Assembly: GCA_032209605.1 (NCBI GenBank)
Contig: JASFXZ010000001.1
Location: 31,872,619-31,936,618, forward strand
DNA from: Mactromeris polynyma
Taxonomy: Eukaryota; Mollusca; Bivalvia; Venerida; Mactridae
Direction of reading: 5' to 3'
DNA length: 64,000 nucleotides
Within the stretch, counting starts at the first letter, position 1. Every line of letters begins with the position of its first letter. A program made the translations under genes and the position numbers. The notes under the pieces were generated by a model. The model searched no databases and was not told the DNA's origin. It saw nothing but the letters and a program-made list of their open reading frames with translations. This document shows positions 20,773-33,054 of the stretch, piece by piece.

Positions 20773-20979
20773 ATAATGACGTCATTTAAAGAAAACGCAA
20801 CATGTGATGTCACTATTTGCAAGCAGGAACCAATATTTACTCCATACGGGCACTTCGTATTCATATTTTTATATGGGGCAAATATTGCTAACTGTCAGTA
20901 CATGGTGAGGTCACATGTGATATTTTCTGGAAAAAGCGTCACTTAAAGAAGAGGTTGGACATCGTACAGCGGCACTCAT
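20773..20979. mobile_element. MITE-C copy 2 (left end missing)
   Basis: Starts at ATAATGACGTCATTTAAAGA and ends AGAAGAGGTTGGACATCGTA then CAGCGGCACTCA. The left terminal repeat is absent and the rest matches the family closely. Confidence 0.88.
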
Positions 20980-21657
20980 ATAGAGCATAGTGTCTAAAAA
21001 TCCACTGGAAACATTTTCTGTTAATTTTCTACGCAGTAAACTATAACATCTATGATGCAAATAGATCGAACAATATCAATGTTAACCTTTCAAAACACGT
21101 TCATCGTTTCAGACAACTTTGTCATTATTTATAACTTGATCAAGATTCTCAAAAATGAAAAATGCGGGTTTGCACTTGGACGAGAATGTAACCGCGTGAC
21201 TTCAAGGAAATCAGAAACGTAAAACAAAAACAATAAAACGAAATATGGGGCAACTTGTAAAAAAATAAATAATTCGATTTCAATTGAAATGTCATGAAAT
21301 AGAGCGAAGTACAGCGATCTTGTTCTATGCTATTTCGAGATCGCCCAGTGAGGCAAACAGTTGTCATATTAAACCTTCTGTATAGGAAATGATTTCCTAA
21401 CTAGCTATAGAACGAATGACCTCTACACTTTTCAATGCACCTGTGTTATCTATGATACAAATGTTTTGTACGAAAACTGAGAAACAGTTCTCATAAAATG
21501 CCGAAGTATTAGTCACGCATCGCAAACGGCAGATACTGACAGAGGAGTCGGTGAAAGAAACACAGACGCGCAGATTGTCTGACGTGAAATTTGATACATT
21601 TTATCTAAGACTAGACATCAGACCATTGTAAAAATGTATTGCTGTATCATCAATACT
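20980..21657. other. Intergenic, nothing seen
   Basis: A 72-codon minus-strand ORF at 21149-21367 is low-complexity aromatic and has no recognised family. No repeat assigned. Confidence 0.45.
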
Positions 21658-21895
21658 GAGCGCCCGCTGTACAAATTCCAACCTCTTCTTTAAGTAAAGT
21701 CATTTCCAGAAAACTTCACATGTGACGTCATCATGTACTGATAGTATGTGATATTTGCCCCGTATGGCAATATGAAAACGAAGTGACCATATGGAGTAAA
21801 TATTGTTTCCTGCTTGCAAATAGTGACATCACATGTTGTGTTTTCTTGAAATGACGTCACTTACAGAAGAGGTTATAAATCCCATAGCAGCGCTA
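21658..21895. mobile_element. MITE-C copy 3
   Basis: Full length: the left end GAGCGCCCGCTGTACAAATT pairs with the right end ending AGCAGCGCTAA. The inner arms hold CATTTCCAGAAAAC and TTTTCTTGAAATGACGTCAC. It is in the opposite orientation to the copy at 37578. Confidence 0.92.
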
Positions 21896-22589
21896 AAATT
21901 TTATTTTTGTTTAAAAAGTCGCGTGATATTTTTATTTCCATGCTATAAATTACATTGATATTGGATCTATTCAAATTATGCATCCGACTGTACAAGAAAT
22001 ACAATAGTTCGCTCTTAATTTGATCTAATATTTATCAACCAGTTTTCTGGAGCAATGTACTTTTCAAAACAACATCGTCAAATTGTCATTGTGGCATATA
22101 GTCTCGTGTTGGGTCATATAATGTGTTATTGCATTGGCCATACTGACAGCTGTCGCAGTTGTTAGCTTCTATCTATTCATAACTTCATTAAAATGTAATA
22201 GATACATGTATATCAAACATATTTTGTTTATGCAATGTATCTGTTATAAACCCGCCGACCATGATTGCTAAACTTTCGTGCATTTCTTCCAGTAATTATT
22301 CTCTAATAATCTTAAAAATCATAAAAGAGGCACGGAGCAAGAAATGTCACATTCCCAAAGCAGAACTTCTCTTGGCAGACATAACCTTTTCCAATGTTGT
22401 TTTTGACAATCAGCGAGACAATTTTGTATTGCCCCATATATGTATATGTCTTTCTTTACATCTCATCCACGTCTAATGTTTATTATACTGATGTTTCCAT
22501 GGGATATGTGTGGGGACACATTGTCTTGTATTTTTACTGACAGTTCCAAGGCTGTAATTCGCAGTACGGTTATTATTTCTGTTTGTGTT
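21896..22589. other. Intergenic, nothing firm
   Basis: A 71-codon ORF at 22261-22476 shows no family. The right part (from about 22440) may be a diverged extension of repeat G, since GGGGACACATTGTCTTGTAT resembles that family's end. Confidence 0.4.
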
Positions 22590-22935
22590 TGGATGTATTT
22601 TATATTACCCTTTCCCCTGTGCAATTCTGTCACTTTACATAGTGTTCAGGTTATTTCCTGCCCAGTTTTGACCTATTGCTGCCAGCTGTCTTGACTTGTC
22701 CTGTGATCTTTTCCATTCATTAATCCCCCTTCACTGTCCACTTTGATTCTCCTAGTTACTCCTTATGGCCTGCCAGGCCATTCCTTGTGCCCCTGTTCCT
22801 TAACGTATGTACCCTTCAACCTCCTCAAATGCCTTATGTTTTATGGATCGTTGTTTTCCTGGAGGTCTGCGTGAGCATGAACTGTCTGGTGTAAGTGGCG
22901 TTTCCTGTAGCTACTTATCCTCTCTCGCTTGTGAA
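22590..22935 (+). repeat. Repeat G copy 3 (plus orientation)
   Basis: Contains CCCTTTCCCCTGTGCAATTC, CTTGACTTGTCCTGTGATCT, CATTCCTTGTGCCCCTGTTC and CCTTATGTTTTATGGATCG in the same order as the reverse complement of 17683-18025. It runs to CTGTAGCTACTTATCCTCTC, a boundary also seen at 37450-37572. Confidence 0.85.
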
Positions 22936-23176
22936 GTGACAACTTAGTCCTTCCTACATTAGACCATGCCATTTTATACTTTTGTTAAGCGTCCGTTTGC
23001 GCCTAGGTTTTGAGCCCGTTGAGCCTAAAAAACACCACATTTTAGTAGTACGTTTAATACATCATCAAGTAACCGACGCGTCGTGTTTATGTATATTTTT
23101 GTATATATTTGTTAAATTGCAGTCTATATGTTATCTTATGTTGAATTTAATCATTTCTGGAAATTTTGAAAACAAA

Positions 23177-23575
23177 ATACAAAACGGTTTGAGTTTCAAA
23201 ACATAGTATTACAAAACGGGTTCTTTAACATGAAGTCTTTATTGCAGGAATTTTCCTTTTCAATGTTCTAAAATAAGACTTATTTTACATGTGTAGACTG
23301 GTAACCAGTATTTCAATATTAAAATTAAACGTTTCTGTCCACTTAAATTTTTTTATTACAAAACGGGTTGAGTCTCAAAAAAAGGTAGGACTATCACAAA
23401 ACAGGTTCTTTAAAAGTATGTCTTTAATGGTCGAGTTTTCCTTTTAAGTCCTGTGAAATAAGACTCCTTTTATAGTTGCAGACTGGTTTCCAGTTATTTC
23501 ATGATGAAATAAGACGTTCCTGTCAACTTTGAACTTTTTATTACAAAACGGATTTTTATTACAAAACGGATTGTA
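23177..23575. repeat. Imperfect tandem duplication, unit about 182-185 bp
   Basis: Two diverged units: TACAAAACGG with TTTGAGTTTCAAAAC at 23177 recurs at about 23356, and ACAAAACGGGTTCTTTAACA at 23211 recurs at 23396. A third start, ATTACAAAACGGATT, appears twice near 23538-23575. Older than the other local duplications, judging by divergence. Confidence 0.8.
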
Positions 23576-24327
23576 ACAAAGCAAACAGCATTGCATCATC
23601 AACGAACTCAAACTCATAAATATGGAATGACACAGGTCAACACGACGAAGCAACAAAAGAATTAAAACAAATAATTGAAATCACAGCAAGGATCATAAAA
23701 ATCTATTTGACCATCTACAATCTCCCAGCTAGCTTTGCTGTTTCAATGTTATCCTAATGTGTCTTTCACGACATTCTGTGAATTCCAGCAAATTGAGCTA
23801 CATATGCCATTAACTCGTCCTTATTAAGTCAGAAAAAGAACTGGCCGTCGTGAAGAGCAATAATTTGGTTTATAACTGTCGTGTTCAACGAGACAGCTTT
23901 CAATCATTTTAAGAACGAAAATGAGGGTCGAGCTTACGGCTATGTCGGTTTTGTGTAAAATACAATTATTGACAAAACCTTGGCATCAGAAACATTTTAC
24001 ATAAAAGCAAAGGTACTTGATGGATTGAATATATTGCCTGTTCTCCAAAAAAGTCCTCTATAAAAATAATGCAGGCTTTCTCCGACTGAGGCCTCACATA
24101 GTTTAGCAATGCGAGACAACATAAATCCATCAGCTTCAACTGGCAATAATTTATAGCAACGTTAGCCTTGAAAAAAGAAGCTTGCTTACAGTCAGACGGG
24201 TTGTAGATCTCTGAACAAATATTTTAATTTAGCATAACGCACAGCAGTGTCATGTGGTAGGGTTTAAGACATCGTGATGATGCCACATGTGATGTAATAA
24301 TGGTATGACTTGATTAACATTCATATA
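23576..24327. other. Intergenic, nothing seen
   Basis: No ORF over 60 codons lies wholly in this stretch and no repeat family was recognised. Confidence 0.5.
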
Positions 24328-24505
24328 CAGTTAAACCTCAATAACAAGACCATCATTGGGACCCTTGAAAATTGTTCTTCTTATTAAGGTGGTCTGAATA
24401 CTTGGGTTAAATAAAAAGTAAAACAGTGAAAATAGACACGAAAATTGTGTTCTTAATTTCGAGGTGGTCTTATTATTGAGGTGGTCTTGACGTTATGTTT
24501 TACTG
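24328..24505. mobile_element. MITE-B copy 3
   Basis: 178 bp, CAGTTAAACCTCAATAACAA to GTTTTACTG, with TA on both sides (24326-24327 and 24506-24507). Same internal order as 18689. Confidence 0.92.
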
Positions 24506-25110
24506 TATAGCGAAAATGTTGCAAGCTCTTAATTCTAAATACATGATTATTTACATGGTTAAATGCCGTTTTCTTAGGGGGGGGGTAGAAATAATGTTTA
24601 AAATGTTGAAAATTGGTTGACAGGGTGAGGTGTACCGTTTGTGCAAGTTCTTGCTAGAGTTAAGTGCTTCCAAGCATTTGACTTTTTATAACAGTATATT
24701 ATGTAGTTCATCCCATAAGCTTTGTTAATACTAACGACATACAAATAGGCATATATTCCTATATTATATTGAAACAATTAATTGTGTTTGTTTATATGTA
24801 AGTATGTGTTATGCTTTCTTATTTCATTTCCCTTGGTTTCTGGCTTCAATTAAAGTTGAAACAGGGAAACAGCGCTAGGGTCATTTGAATTGTTTAGTAT
24901 TCTTTGAAAATGTTCATAAAAATATCCAAACGCATATACCAGGGTGGGTGAACACGTGGCTTTTTTGTTAACTACACGGCACAAAAAGCTGGTGTGACCG
25001 AGCACAAAACGGAACGTATTTTGGCAGTTTTGGTTTGTTAGAAATAGTGTTTAATAGCCTAAAACCTGGTCATCCAAAATCCGGTTGCATCGATGCCCAT
25101 ATCGACACAT
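24506..25110. other. Intergenic, nothing seen
   Basis: Includes a run of nine Gs near 24579. No gene or family member. Confidence 0.45.
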
Positions 25111-25213
25111 AGATCTCTGTAGATTTACCGGAATGCGTGAATCAAAATTTAAGCGAGGCGAAATGTTCTCTGATTTTTTGTGCCACGCATTCCGGCAAAT
25201 CTACAGATATCTT
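25111..25213. repeat. Hairpin, about 29 bp arms
   Basis: AGATCTCTGTAGATTTACCG with GAATGCGTG (25111-25139) pairs with CACGCATTCCGGCAAATC with TACAGATATCT (25184-25212); few mismatches, loop about 45 bases. Probably a short TIR element. Confidence 0.9.
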
Positions 25214-26129
25214 TATTTACATGAACGCATATTCGTCATATGAATGATCTTGAGTCATACGTATTAGATATACACATGTGAGACCTTTCTTTACATAGAC
25301 GAGGGGCAACACGTCTCGCCTTTCAATCTTCTGAAAAGTCCTCCAATTTTGTGAAAACGTTTGAAGAGCCTACACAAATTGTTGGTTATATGGATTGAAG
25401 GCAGCAATATCAGAAATGTGATTAATCAGGACTTTCTAGCCATAGTGATTGATGTCCAATGAATGGCATGCGCCAATTTTGTCGTCCGGTGAAATTGCCG
25501 ACTGTTTGCTTAATTTTGGATCCAATTTCGTCTTTGGGTTGAATAAAATTGGAGAGCAATTCTTGGCTTGCAAACGGTAATTGCCTGAACAAATTCTTAT
25601 AGTTATTCTAGAAATTGCAAAAGGGATTATTGATTAAGTAAATTCTATCTTAGAACCTGACCTGAAAATTACTTTCATAAATTACTATGTTGCTAATTAA
25701 AACTTGTTTCCGAGTTATAATTTTCTGCACAAGATGAAATTAAATAAAACTCAAAACTGTAATCGCATTTTGCTAGAAAATAAAAAAAAGCACGAACTAT
25801 TTTGAAAACGCTTTAACAGCTCTGTAGATTGTTTTAGCTTAGAATCCAACAGAGTAGGAGAATAAATAATTCAGAATACGCGGAACAATTTCGGAAGTAT
25901 TTTATTACACGTCTATGTACATACTAGAACATACATGTTGGGTTGCTAAGTTGAACACTCTTATCTGACTGAACTACAATCACCCACTCCATCAGCCGTA
26001 TACAGCGAAGATGTATCAACCTTATTGCTTCTAGTGTACGTTTTAAGGTTGATAGTCTCATTTTTTTATCAAACTATTCTAAATAATACGTTTGAGAAAG
26101 TGGCATGTTAATACAGACATGCCCTCAAA
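25214..26129. other. Intergenic, nothing seen
   Basis: No coding frame or family repeat recognised. Confidence 0.45.
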
Positions 26130-26415
26130 CATTGCATTGTAACTTTTCTTAAAAGGATTCCTGGAACTGCAAAACATGAGACACATACAGGTATTTCCTA
26201 TGCTGGCGCTATCTCGGTGCCTAGGTCAGGATAGAGAATACCGGTATCGAACGCTTGAACATGTACTAAAAGTGACCATGCAGTGTTTTAGGGTACATAT
26301 GTATGATGTAAATTACCACCGTTTTTCTCATATTCGACACCAAAGATATTGCGTCAAAAAAAAGGACTTTGTACTTTTAAGATGTATCTATGGCTTGCTT
26401 GCAATTCTGTCCAAA
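26130..26415 (+). repeat. Repeat H copy 1
   Basis: Aligns with the reverse complement of 44286-44600: ATTGCATTGTAACTTTTCTT, a TATTTCCTATGCTGGCGCTA palindromic centre paired with CAGGATAGAGAATACCGGTA, ATGATGTAAATTACCACC and AAAGGACTTTGTAC. An 81-codon ORF inside it is not a gene. Confidence 0.88.
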
Positions 26416-27328
26416 CTCTGAATATGAGTTGAATACGGCTATGAATATTTTGTTAATATATCACTAGTTTGTATCAGTCAATGTAGCATTTATGTTTGTT
26501 AACTGGGAGGGACAAAATCCGTCGTTCATTTCAAATACAACCATTCTTTGTGTACCTTTCATCATGCAATTTTAGACAAGAACTATCTTTAAAAAAAGAC
26601 GGCGTAGATAGAATGATTTCTTCCGGTATGTTAAATGAAATAATGTTTTTGCAACATGTTGACAAATAAATCCTTACAAAAACTTACTTATCTATATATA
26701 CTATAATCATGGACCTGTCTTATCAGGGTCATTTCATATAATTATGCTGTTTTCTCGTAGACTCGTGCCTCTATGTAGAAAAGTCATTGCAAGTTCATTC
26801 AGTACACAGTTTACTTATATATTTTTCATTTTAAACTAAAAAAACATTAATGTAAACCGTAAAAAAGTCTGAAGCAATATTTTTGAAACATGTGCTTAAA
26901 AAAGTAGGTCAATGATTTGGATCGTCTGGAAGCTTTCTCATTAGATTCGTGCCCCATTCTCGACGGCTCTCGGATATTTCCGTACCACTTCGTTACTCTA
27001 CGAACATCCTCTAGTGTATGCCAGGCGGAGCATTTTGTGCGGTCAAAAAAACCCTCACATATTTCAGTCTTCATGTAGCTTAAATATTAGATTATAATCC
27101 CGTTTTCATCAGCACTCCAGTGTTCACACCGCCATATTGTTTACATGATATTCGAATGGTATTTCCGAAAGTAGTTCCTGACGAACATCCGACGCACTGT
27201 ACGTAGTTGGCCGAGGTTTTCCGAATGATTAGTGCCCCTCGGGAATCTGCCTCGTTTTGGTTTTAAACAAATTGATGAGGTGAAAAGATGATGCAATATC
27301 CAACTGATAATGTTTGCATATCTTACGA
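26416..27328. other. Intergenic, nothing seen
   Basis: A 75-codon minus-strand ORF (26847-27074) has no family or splice context. Confidence 0.4.
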
Positions 27329-27449
27329 AAACCCCGTCTGATGACTCTTGGGTGAACGAAAACCCCGTTTGGTGCCTCTTGGTTGAACGAAAACCCCGTC
27401 TCTTGGTGAACGAAAACCCCGTTTGGTGCCTCTTGTGTGACAATATCAT
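27329..27449. repeat. Short tandem repeat, units of about 20-36 bp
   Basis: GAACGAAAACCCCGT followed by TTGGTGCCTCTTG recurs about four times with unequal lengths. The 85- and 102-codon minus-strand ORFs here are made of this repeat. Confidence 0.88.
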
Positions 27450-27604
27450 TGGTCAGATTTAAAAAAGCCCGCTTCGAGAACAACATTTGGTTGGTTGGTC
27501 AAAAATGTATGTCAAAATGTGCGCGCATGCGTACGTGCTTGTGAACGTTCGTGCGGACTTGCGTTGTAAGAAATAGATGCAAAAACACCATTGTAGTATA
27601 ATAA

Positions 27605-27843
27605 TTGAGCGCCGCTGTACGACTTCCAACCTCTTCTTAAGTGATGTCATTTCCAGAAAACGTCTCATGTGACGTCACCATCTACTGACAGTCAGCGATA
27701 TTAGCCTAAATGGCAATATGAAAACGAAGGGACCATATGGAGTAAATATTGTTTCCTGTTTGCAAACAGTGACGTCACATTTTGCATTTTCTTGAAATGA
27801 CGTCACTTATAGAAGAGGTTGGAAATCGTACAGCGGTGCTCAA
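27605..27843. mobile_element. MITE-C copy 4 (best preserved ends)
   Basis: The left end TTGAGCGCCGCTGTACGACT and right end CGTACAGCGGTGCTCAA are near-perfect inverted repeats, and the arms continue through AACCTCTTCT...AGAAGAGGTT. The flanking AATAATTGAG/CTCAATTATT extends the palindrome. Contains four CGTCA-bearing sites. Confidence 0.95.
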
Positions 27844-27993
27844 TTATTGTTTGATAATAACGGCTGTCCGACCAACGCTCATTGGATAGACAGCAGTAAA
27901 GGTGTGACGTTTGCAATATTGTAGTAAGTCAAATTGATGGGCAAGGGAGATGGACGGATAGATAAAGGACACACTAATTTAATCGAATCAACA

Positions 27994-27999
27994 TTTATT
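27994..27999 (-). terminator. Candidate distal poly(A) signal (minus strand)
   Basis: TTTATT on the plus strand is AATAAA on the minus strand, at the left edge of the repeat-poor block and about 6.5 kb after the TNF ligand stop codon. Very tentative. Confidence 0.15.
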
Positions 28000-28693
28000 T
28001 TGTTGATTTATCACAATTTTTGTTACAAAAATATCACATTGCTTCATAAAAGCGCAATGTACAATCTTAAACACCAGAAATGAATTGGGATAGCACAGCA
28101 CACTAAACAATGACAATATATGCAATCAATTAATATATACGTAATATCCTATTATACTCAATGGTAAACAAAATATCGCTTTGAACGCTTAACAATTCTA
28201 GAATAATGGGTAAACTGAGTAACGCGATTAAACGTCTTTTTGTACAATGCGTGTAAGGTACTTGTCGTAAGAACTCAGTTTTTCGAAACTGATGATTAAT
28301 TTACTTTTCTTTGAAAAATGGATATTTCGTATATACCAACTCATTGCATACGGAAGATATGATATTGTAACATGGCTTTAAGAACGACACCACGAAGAAT
28401 TAATCGAACCAAACTATTTGAGACAGAATCACGTAGTTAAAGTGATTTATGGCTTACGATCGTAATATTAAATATCTTGATTATACATCAAAAAGCAAGT
28501 CAGAGCAGTTTGATTTTCTCATTTCTCTCAACCAAAGTGTGTAATTTGATTATTTACCCTAAAACACACAACTTATCCAAGAATTCTCAAAATACGTGTC
28601 ACAGAAACCTGTTTGATGGTTAACAAAAACGTGGGAATAACGCATTACCTACAAGACATAACTGATGCAAGAAACACAAACACTTAACTAAAA

Positions 28694-28748
28694 ACATAAC
28701 TGATTTGTAGGGGGAAAATACGTAACTGATTTGTAGGGGAAAATAACA
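28694..28748. repeat. Tandem duplication, two units of about 27 bp
   Basis: AACTGATTTGTAGGGG with GAAAATA occurs twice with one or two differences. Confidence 0.85.
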
Positions 28749-29046
28749 GCGTAATCTCTTGAAATGCTAATGAACAAACTATGAAAAATAAACATAACAA
28801 AATGTAACTACTTTTAATCATGAGAATGAGATTCTTCATTTTAAATAACAGTTTTAAACTTTCCTCAGTTGGAGTAACAGTAATCAACAATTTAGTAGAA
28901 CTATGAGGGATGTTCAAAATATACCCCGGAAAATGATCTTATTTCTTTTACAGATTATGGCGAGACGATGGAAATTTCTGAATTTGTAGTTTCGCTTTTA
29001 TTTTGAGTTTATTACAATACAATAATGCTATTTTTGTAGATAGAGG

Positions 29047-29130
29047 ATTTCGAGGGTTCAGAGCAAGACTATCCTTACTCCTATATAAATACATAGGGAT
29101 TAGGAAAGTATTGCACTGAACCATCGATTT
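29047..29130. repeat. Small foldback hairpin, family member 1
   Basis: Left arm TTTCGAGGGTTCAGAGCAAG with ACTATCCTTACTCCT; right arm GGGATTAGGAAAGTATTGCA with CTGAACCATCGA. The same arms, swapped, occur at 49342-49423. About 80 bp with a short loop, similar in size to a microRNA precursor. Confidence 0.85.
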
Positions 29131-32100
29131 GTGCCCTTTATGTGTTGGGATTGTACACAAAATGAATTGTATCCAATAATAAAATAGATATTGAAAAAAA
29201 AAATTTTACTTGAAATTACTTTCATTATTAAACAGTGTCTATTTTTAAGTTAGTTATGATATTATAATGAATTGCTAATTAAATTGCAAAAAAATACAAG
29301 TAAGTTTATTCACTCTACAGTTTTGTATGATTTCACAGCAGGATGCGTAAATATAGATACAGACTATAAATTATGTTAGAACAAGTTAAAAAAATGGACA
29401 ACTTTAAGATGCATAAGAAATATGACGGAACACATAGTTTGTAGTCACTGACGACAGTTACTTATCTATCTGATTATGTTGATATAGAACATACATGTAT
29501 ATGAATACACAAAATTGACTCAGATTTTTCTGGAAAATATTATAAAATAACAATGATGATATTAAAACATACATGCTAAGCATCACTCAGACACTCTACT
29601 ACATATCTCAAAAAATGCATAAAATCAATGTTAATATGGTGATCTTGCAATCCAAATAATTGATCAGAAAAATGCTTTTTCAATACCTCTATATAAAACA
29701 GTATCTAGTTTCTGGTTCTATAGTCTCAAAACACATGTATGCCCAACGATATCTAAATACAAACCAAAAACATTTAAAATCAGCATTACACATAAAATGC
29801 TACTTTTTCTTTGTAAACAGGAATTTCGTACTTTGGGCGTCGGTAAAAAGTTCCCAAAACACAAAACAGGGAAAGTCCCATCACAATTATCAGCACTCAT
29901 CAGTAATATTATGCATTTAAAATAAATGTGACATAAAATGATATTATAAGCATATTTACAAGGCAATAACAGGCTAATATAACCCCCATAACCCGATAAT
30001 ATCTGAAAGTATGAAATGATGTTGAAAACAAGAATAAAGCCAACTTGATGATTTCACAATTTGTAGAGAAGATGTTATTGTTTACAAAAATACTAATTTA
30101 CTGGATATCAGTCATATCACCTTAGCAACGTGATAGTATTTTAGGCATAAAGGAACTACATATAAGATTGAACATTACTAAAGGTGGACACCGTGTCTTT
30201 GCAAATGTTAGTACACAAATGTCGGAACATATTTTCTAAGAAACGTTTCTAAGATTCGGTTAGTAAACTATAAAAAAAATGTACGTCTTTTTACCTTAAT
30301 TACAGACACATTACACAATTTTCAGTCAAAACCTATCACTGCATATATACTGAACAAATTTATGTACAAAGACCACCAACTCTTTAATTTCCTGATTTAA
30401 ACAACATGTGCTCTTCGTTTACATTAGACTTCTTCTCATCATGACATTTTCCATTTAGTACAATTCGTACAACGTCACAGTAAATATTCATTTATTTAAT
30501 GGCAAAAACACCGGGAAGTTTTCCTTAATAATGCAAGAGAGATTTGTTCGCCTTTCAATTCCTGTTTCAAAGTTTTACATAAGATTACATTGATCTTGTC
30601 AAACAGAGAGAAGGCGAATTTCCATCCAGTGCAATGTATGTGTAGAAACAATACACAAATATCAACATCTAATTAACGCTAATTAACGCTAATTAGCGCT
30701 AATTAACGTTAATTAAGAAGCATCAAAGAGGTACTTTGACAAATGGTGGCATTTGGCAGGGCGACGGTTTATATACGTATATCTGAGGAATGTGAACTTC
30801 CATAACAATCATGGTGATTAAAACGTTGAATAAACTGCGTTCATATTGATTAAAATGCTTCCGTTTTTTGCGATCCAATTACAGATAGGGCGTAAATTTA
30901 TTTTCAACTAAACTATTCATTAATTTTATATACTAAACTAAAATATTTACTAAATTACAAACATTTGCTATCGCATGGCTCACATGTAAGTCATGGAACT
31001 CTTTATTTTTCTGAAATTACAGTACAAATGTTAAATGCAACATTCATCATTGTTTAGTACAAACAGACAAAAACAAACGTTTTAACTATTTAACTATGAA
31101 CTATATCAACAAAATAACACAAAACTAATTTCAATTTATCTAACTCAGACGAGTGGTAATATTAGTATTAAATCTAAGTTATCCATTTTGCTTACGAAAG
31201 TGAAGTTTTAACAGAAATCTTTGTTTCCAACACGCTCATCTCTCACAAAACATTAATTATCTGGGTAAAATTTAAATACACAGGAAAATGATAGTTGTAA
31301 AATATTGTCTTACAAAATTGTACAAGAATCAGGATATTAACTTACAACAAATAAATACTACAGCATGAGAATGTCAGAACTTAATTACGATTGACATGCA
31401 ATATATATCAAATATCTTCAAATGTTTTTTTGTTAATAGATATTGTGAAAATGAAAATAAAGTTCAGAAATTTAATATGATTTAACACTTTTGCCGTGGT
31501 ATGAAAGATCTAGTGAAGTGTTTTTATCAAAGTCTAGCAAAGATGTAAAACCACGAACAAGCTGACATTCAGTATAAATATTTATACATTTAGATAACAT
31601 TGCGGAGAAAAGTATTATAAATATTTTCTAAGAAACATCCAACGGAGATCAAATTTTGAAGTGGCATCAATATCGCAAAACCTGCACATATGAAAATCTA
31701 ATTACAGACTACAAAAGACTGGTGGATTTAAGTCACAAAAACATACAGAAATGATTTAGCTCGTGAGGAATTTTCGACTGATTACACGGCAGTTATATCA
31801 AGCGAACACATAGCAAAATCATGTCAAAGTTAGATCTAACAAATTAAGCCATTCCCATAATGCCTACAAAAAGGCAATGCATGGAAATATTACAAACAAT
31901 AATCAAAACTACAGATTGTAATCATAAACGTTGATGCTATATTGGTACATGATCGTGCATAATATTACAGAGCACATATTTGTGACAAATTTGGCATGTA
32001 TAATAGAATACAGAAATAATAATTAGCACATATTAACAACGAATCATAAAATAACCATAATAATAACATTAATAACTATATTATATTCAAAATAATTACG

Positions 32101-32260
32101 AACACATATTTACACCAACATATAACCGACAAGAACAGAGACACAATAAAACAAGCCAGCGTTTGTGTGAGAGCAATGTGTACAGAACAACATAGTTATG
32201 TATCATACGTACCTTAGGCCAATACACATTGAACCCACTTTACTATTACAGAAAAATGAT
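29131..32260. other. Long unique AT-rich stretch without family repeats
   Basis: Over 3 kb without a MITE or SINE, the longest such gap in the window apart from the TNF intron. Short ORFs (82-86 codons at 29660-29966) overlap on opposite strands and look accidental. Only a microsatellite at 30666 interrupts it. Confidence 0.4.
30666..30716. repeat. 10 bp microsatellite, about five copies
   Basis: CTAATTAACG repeated with single-base changes (TTAACG, TTAGCG). Self-complementary elements make it partly palindromic. Confidence 0.92.
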
Positions 32261-32417
32261 CAGTAACACCTCACTTAAACACCACCTCGAAATATAGAAC
32301 ACAATTTTCAATTTCATTCTTACTGCTTTGCTCTTTATTTAAACCTCAATAAGAAGACCACCTTGATATTAAGACCAGTATTCAAGGGTCCCAAAGGCAG
32401 TAGTAATATTGAGGTAT
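32261..32417. mobile_element. MITE-B copy 4 (right end lost)
   Basis: Left end CAGTAACACCTCACTTAAAC, then family sequence (TTGCTCTTTATTTAAACCTC, TTCAAGGGTCCCAAAGG) to TTGAGGTAT. The right terminus lacks the ACTG end. Confidence 0.85.
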
Positions 32418-32650
32418 AAAATGTCATATTCGCCGGTACTGCTAAAATAACTTTTTTCTGTTCGGTCAAATATGCCTTTTACATATTTCACAAGTATGCA
32501 CTGTGGGTCGCGTAGGTGGGTGTTCTCCGGTATATGATAATTATTTTATTTTCTTAATTGCAATAAAGATACAGACATTATAGATACTGAAGTACGTAAT
32601 ACGGCGTTATGACATTTTGTTTCTATCCAAACTATAGTAAGGTACGTACA

Positions 32651-32942
32651 TTAAAGGTGTATCTGGCTCATACGAACCTAAACAGTTTAATGTGCTTATT
32701 CCAGTATTGTTGTTACATAGCCTAAAACATAATTAAAAAAGAACCATTGCCATGTATAACCGTTTAAAACAATCTTGTTTAATCATATTACTAACAGACA
32801 AAACTAGTAAATAAACACACGCATTATAAATGTATTCTGTGATAATGCATATGTATTGAAGTTTTAAGAAGATACAGTAGGCCTATATGTTATGTTTGTT
32901 TAAGTCAACAAATGAACAAATATGAGCATAATATAACTATAA
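32651..32942. mobile_element. MITE-A copy 4 (internal deletion)
   Basis: TTAAAGGTGTATCTGGCTCA on the left and ATATGAGCATAATATAACTA on the right. About 35 bp is missing near the middle compared with 8060. Confidence 0.82.
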
Positions 32943-32969
32943 AACATCGTGACAGTCATTTTACGTACA

Positions 32970-33054
32970 TAGTGTTCTGAGAAGAAAGGTGTCATTGACT
33001 TGTACATGCTGTAGTGTTCTGAGAAGAAAGGTGTCATTGACTTGTACATGCTGA
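32970..33054. repeat. Tandem duplication, two 42 bp units
   Basis: TAGTGTTCTGAGAAGAAAGG with TGTCATTGACTTGTACATGC repeats exactly at 32970 and 33012. Very recent. Confidence 0.96.

Larger units (their letters stand above)
27844..29046. other. Unique AT-rich sequence, possible distal 3' UTR of the minus-strand TNF ligand gene
   Basis: From about 27960 rightward family repeats nearly vanish. A minus-strand AATAAA lies at 27994-27999. No ORF here is gene-like. The UTR idea rests only on repeat depletion and that hexamer. Confidence 0.3.
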
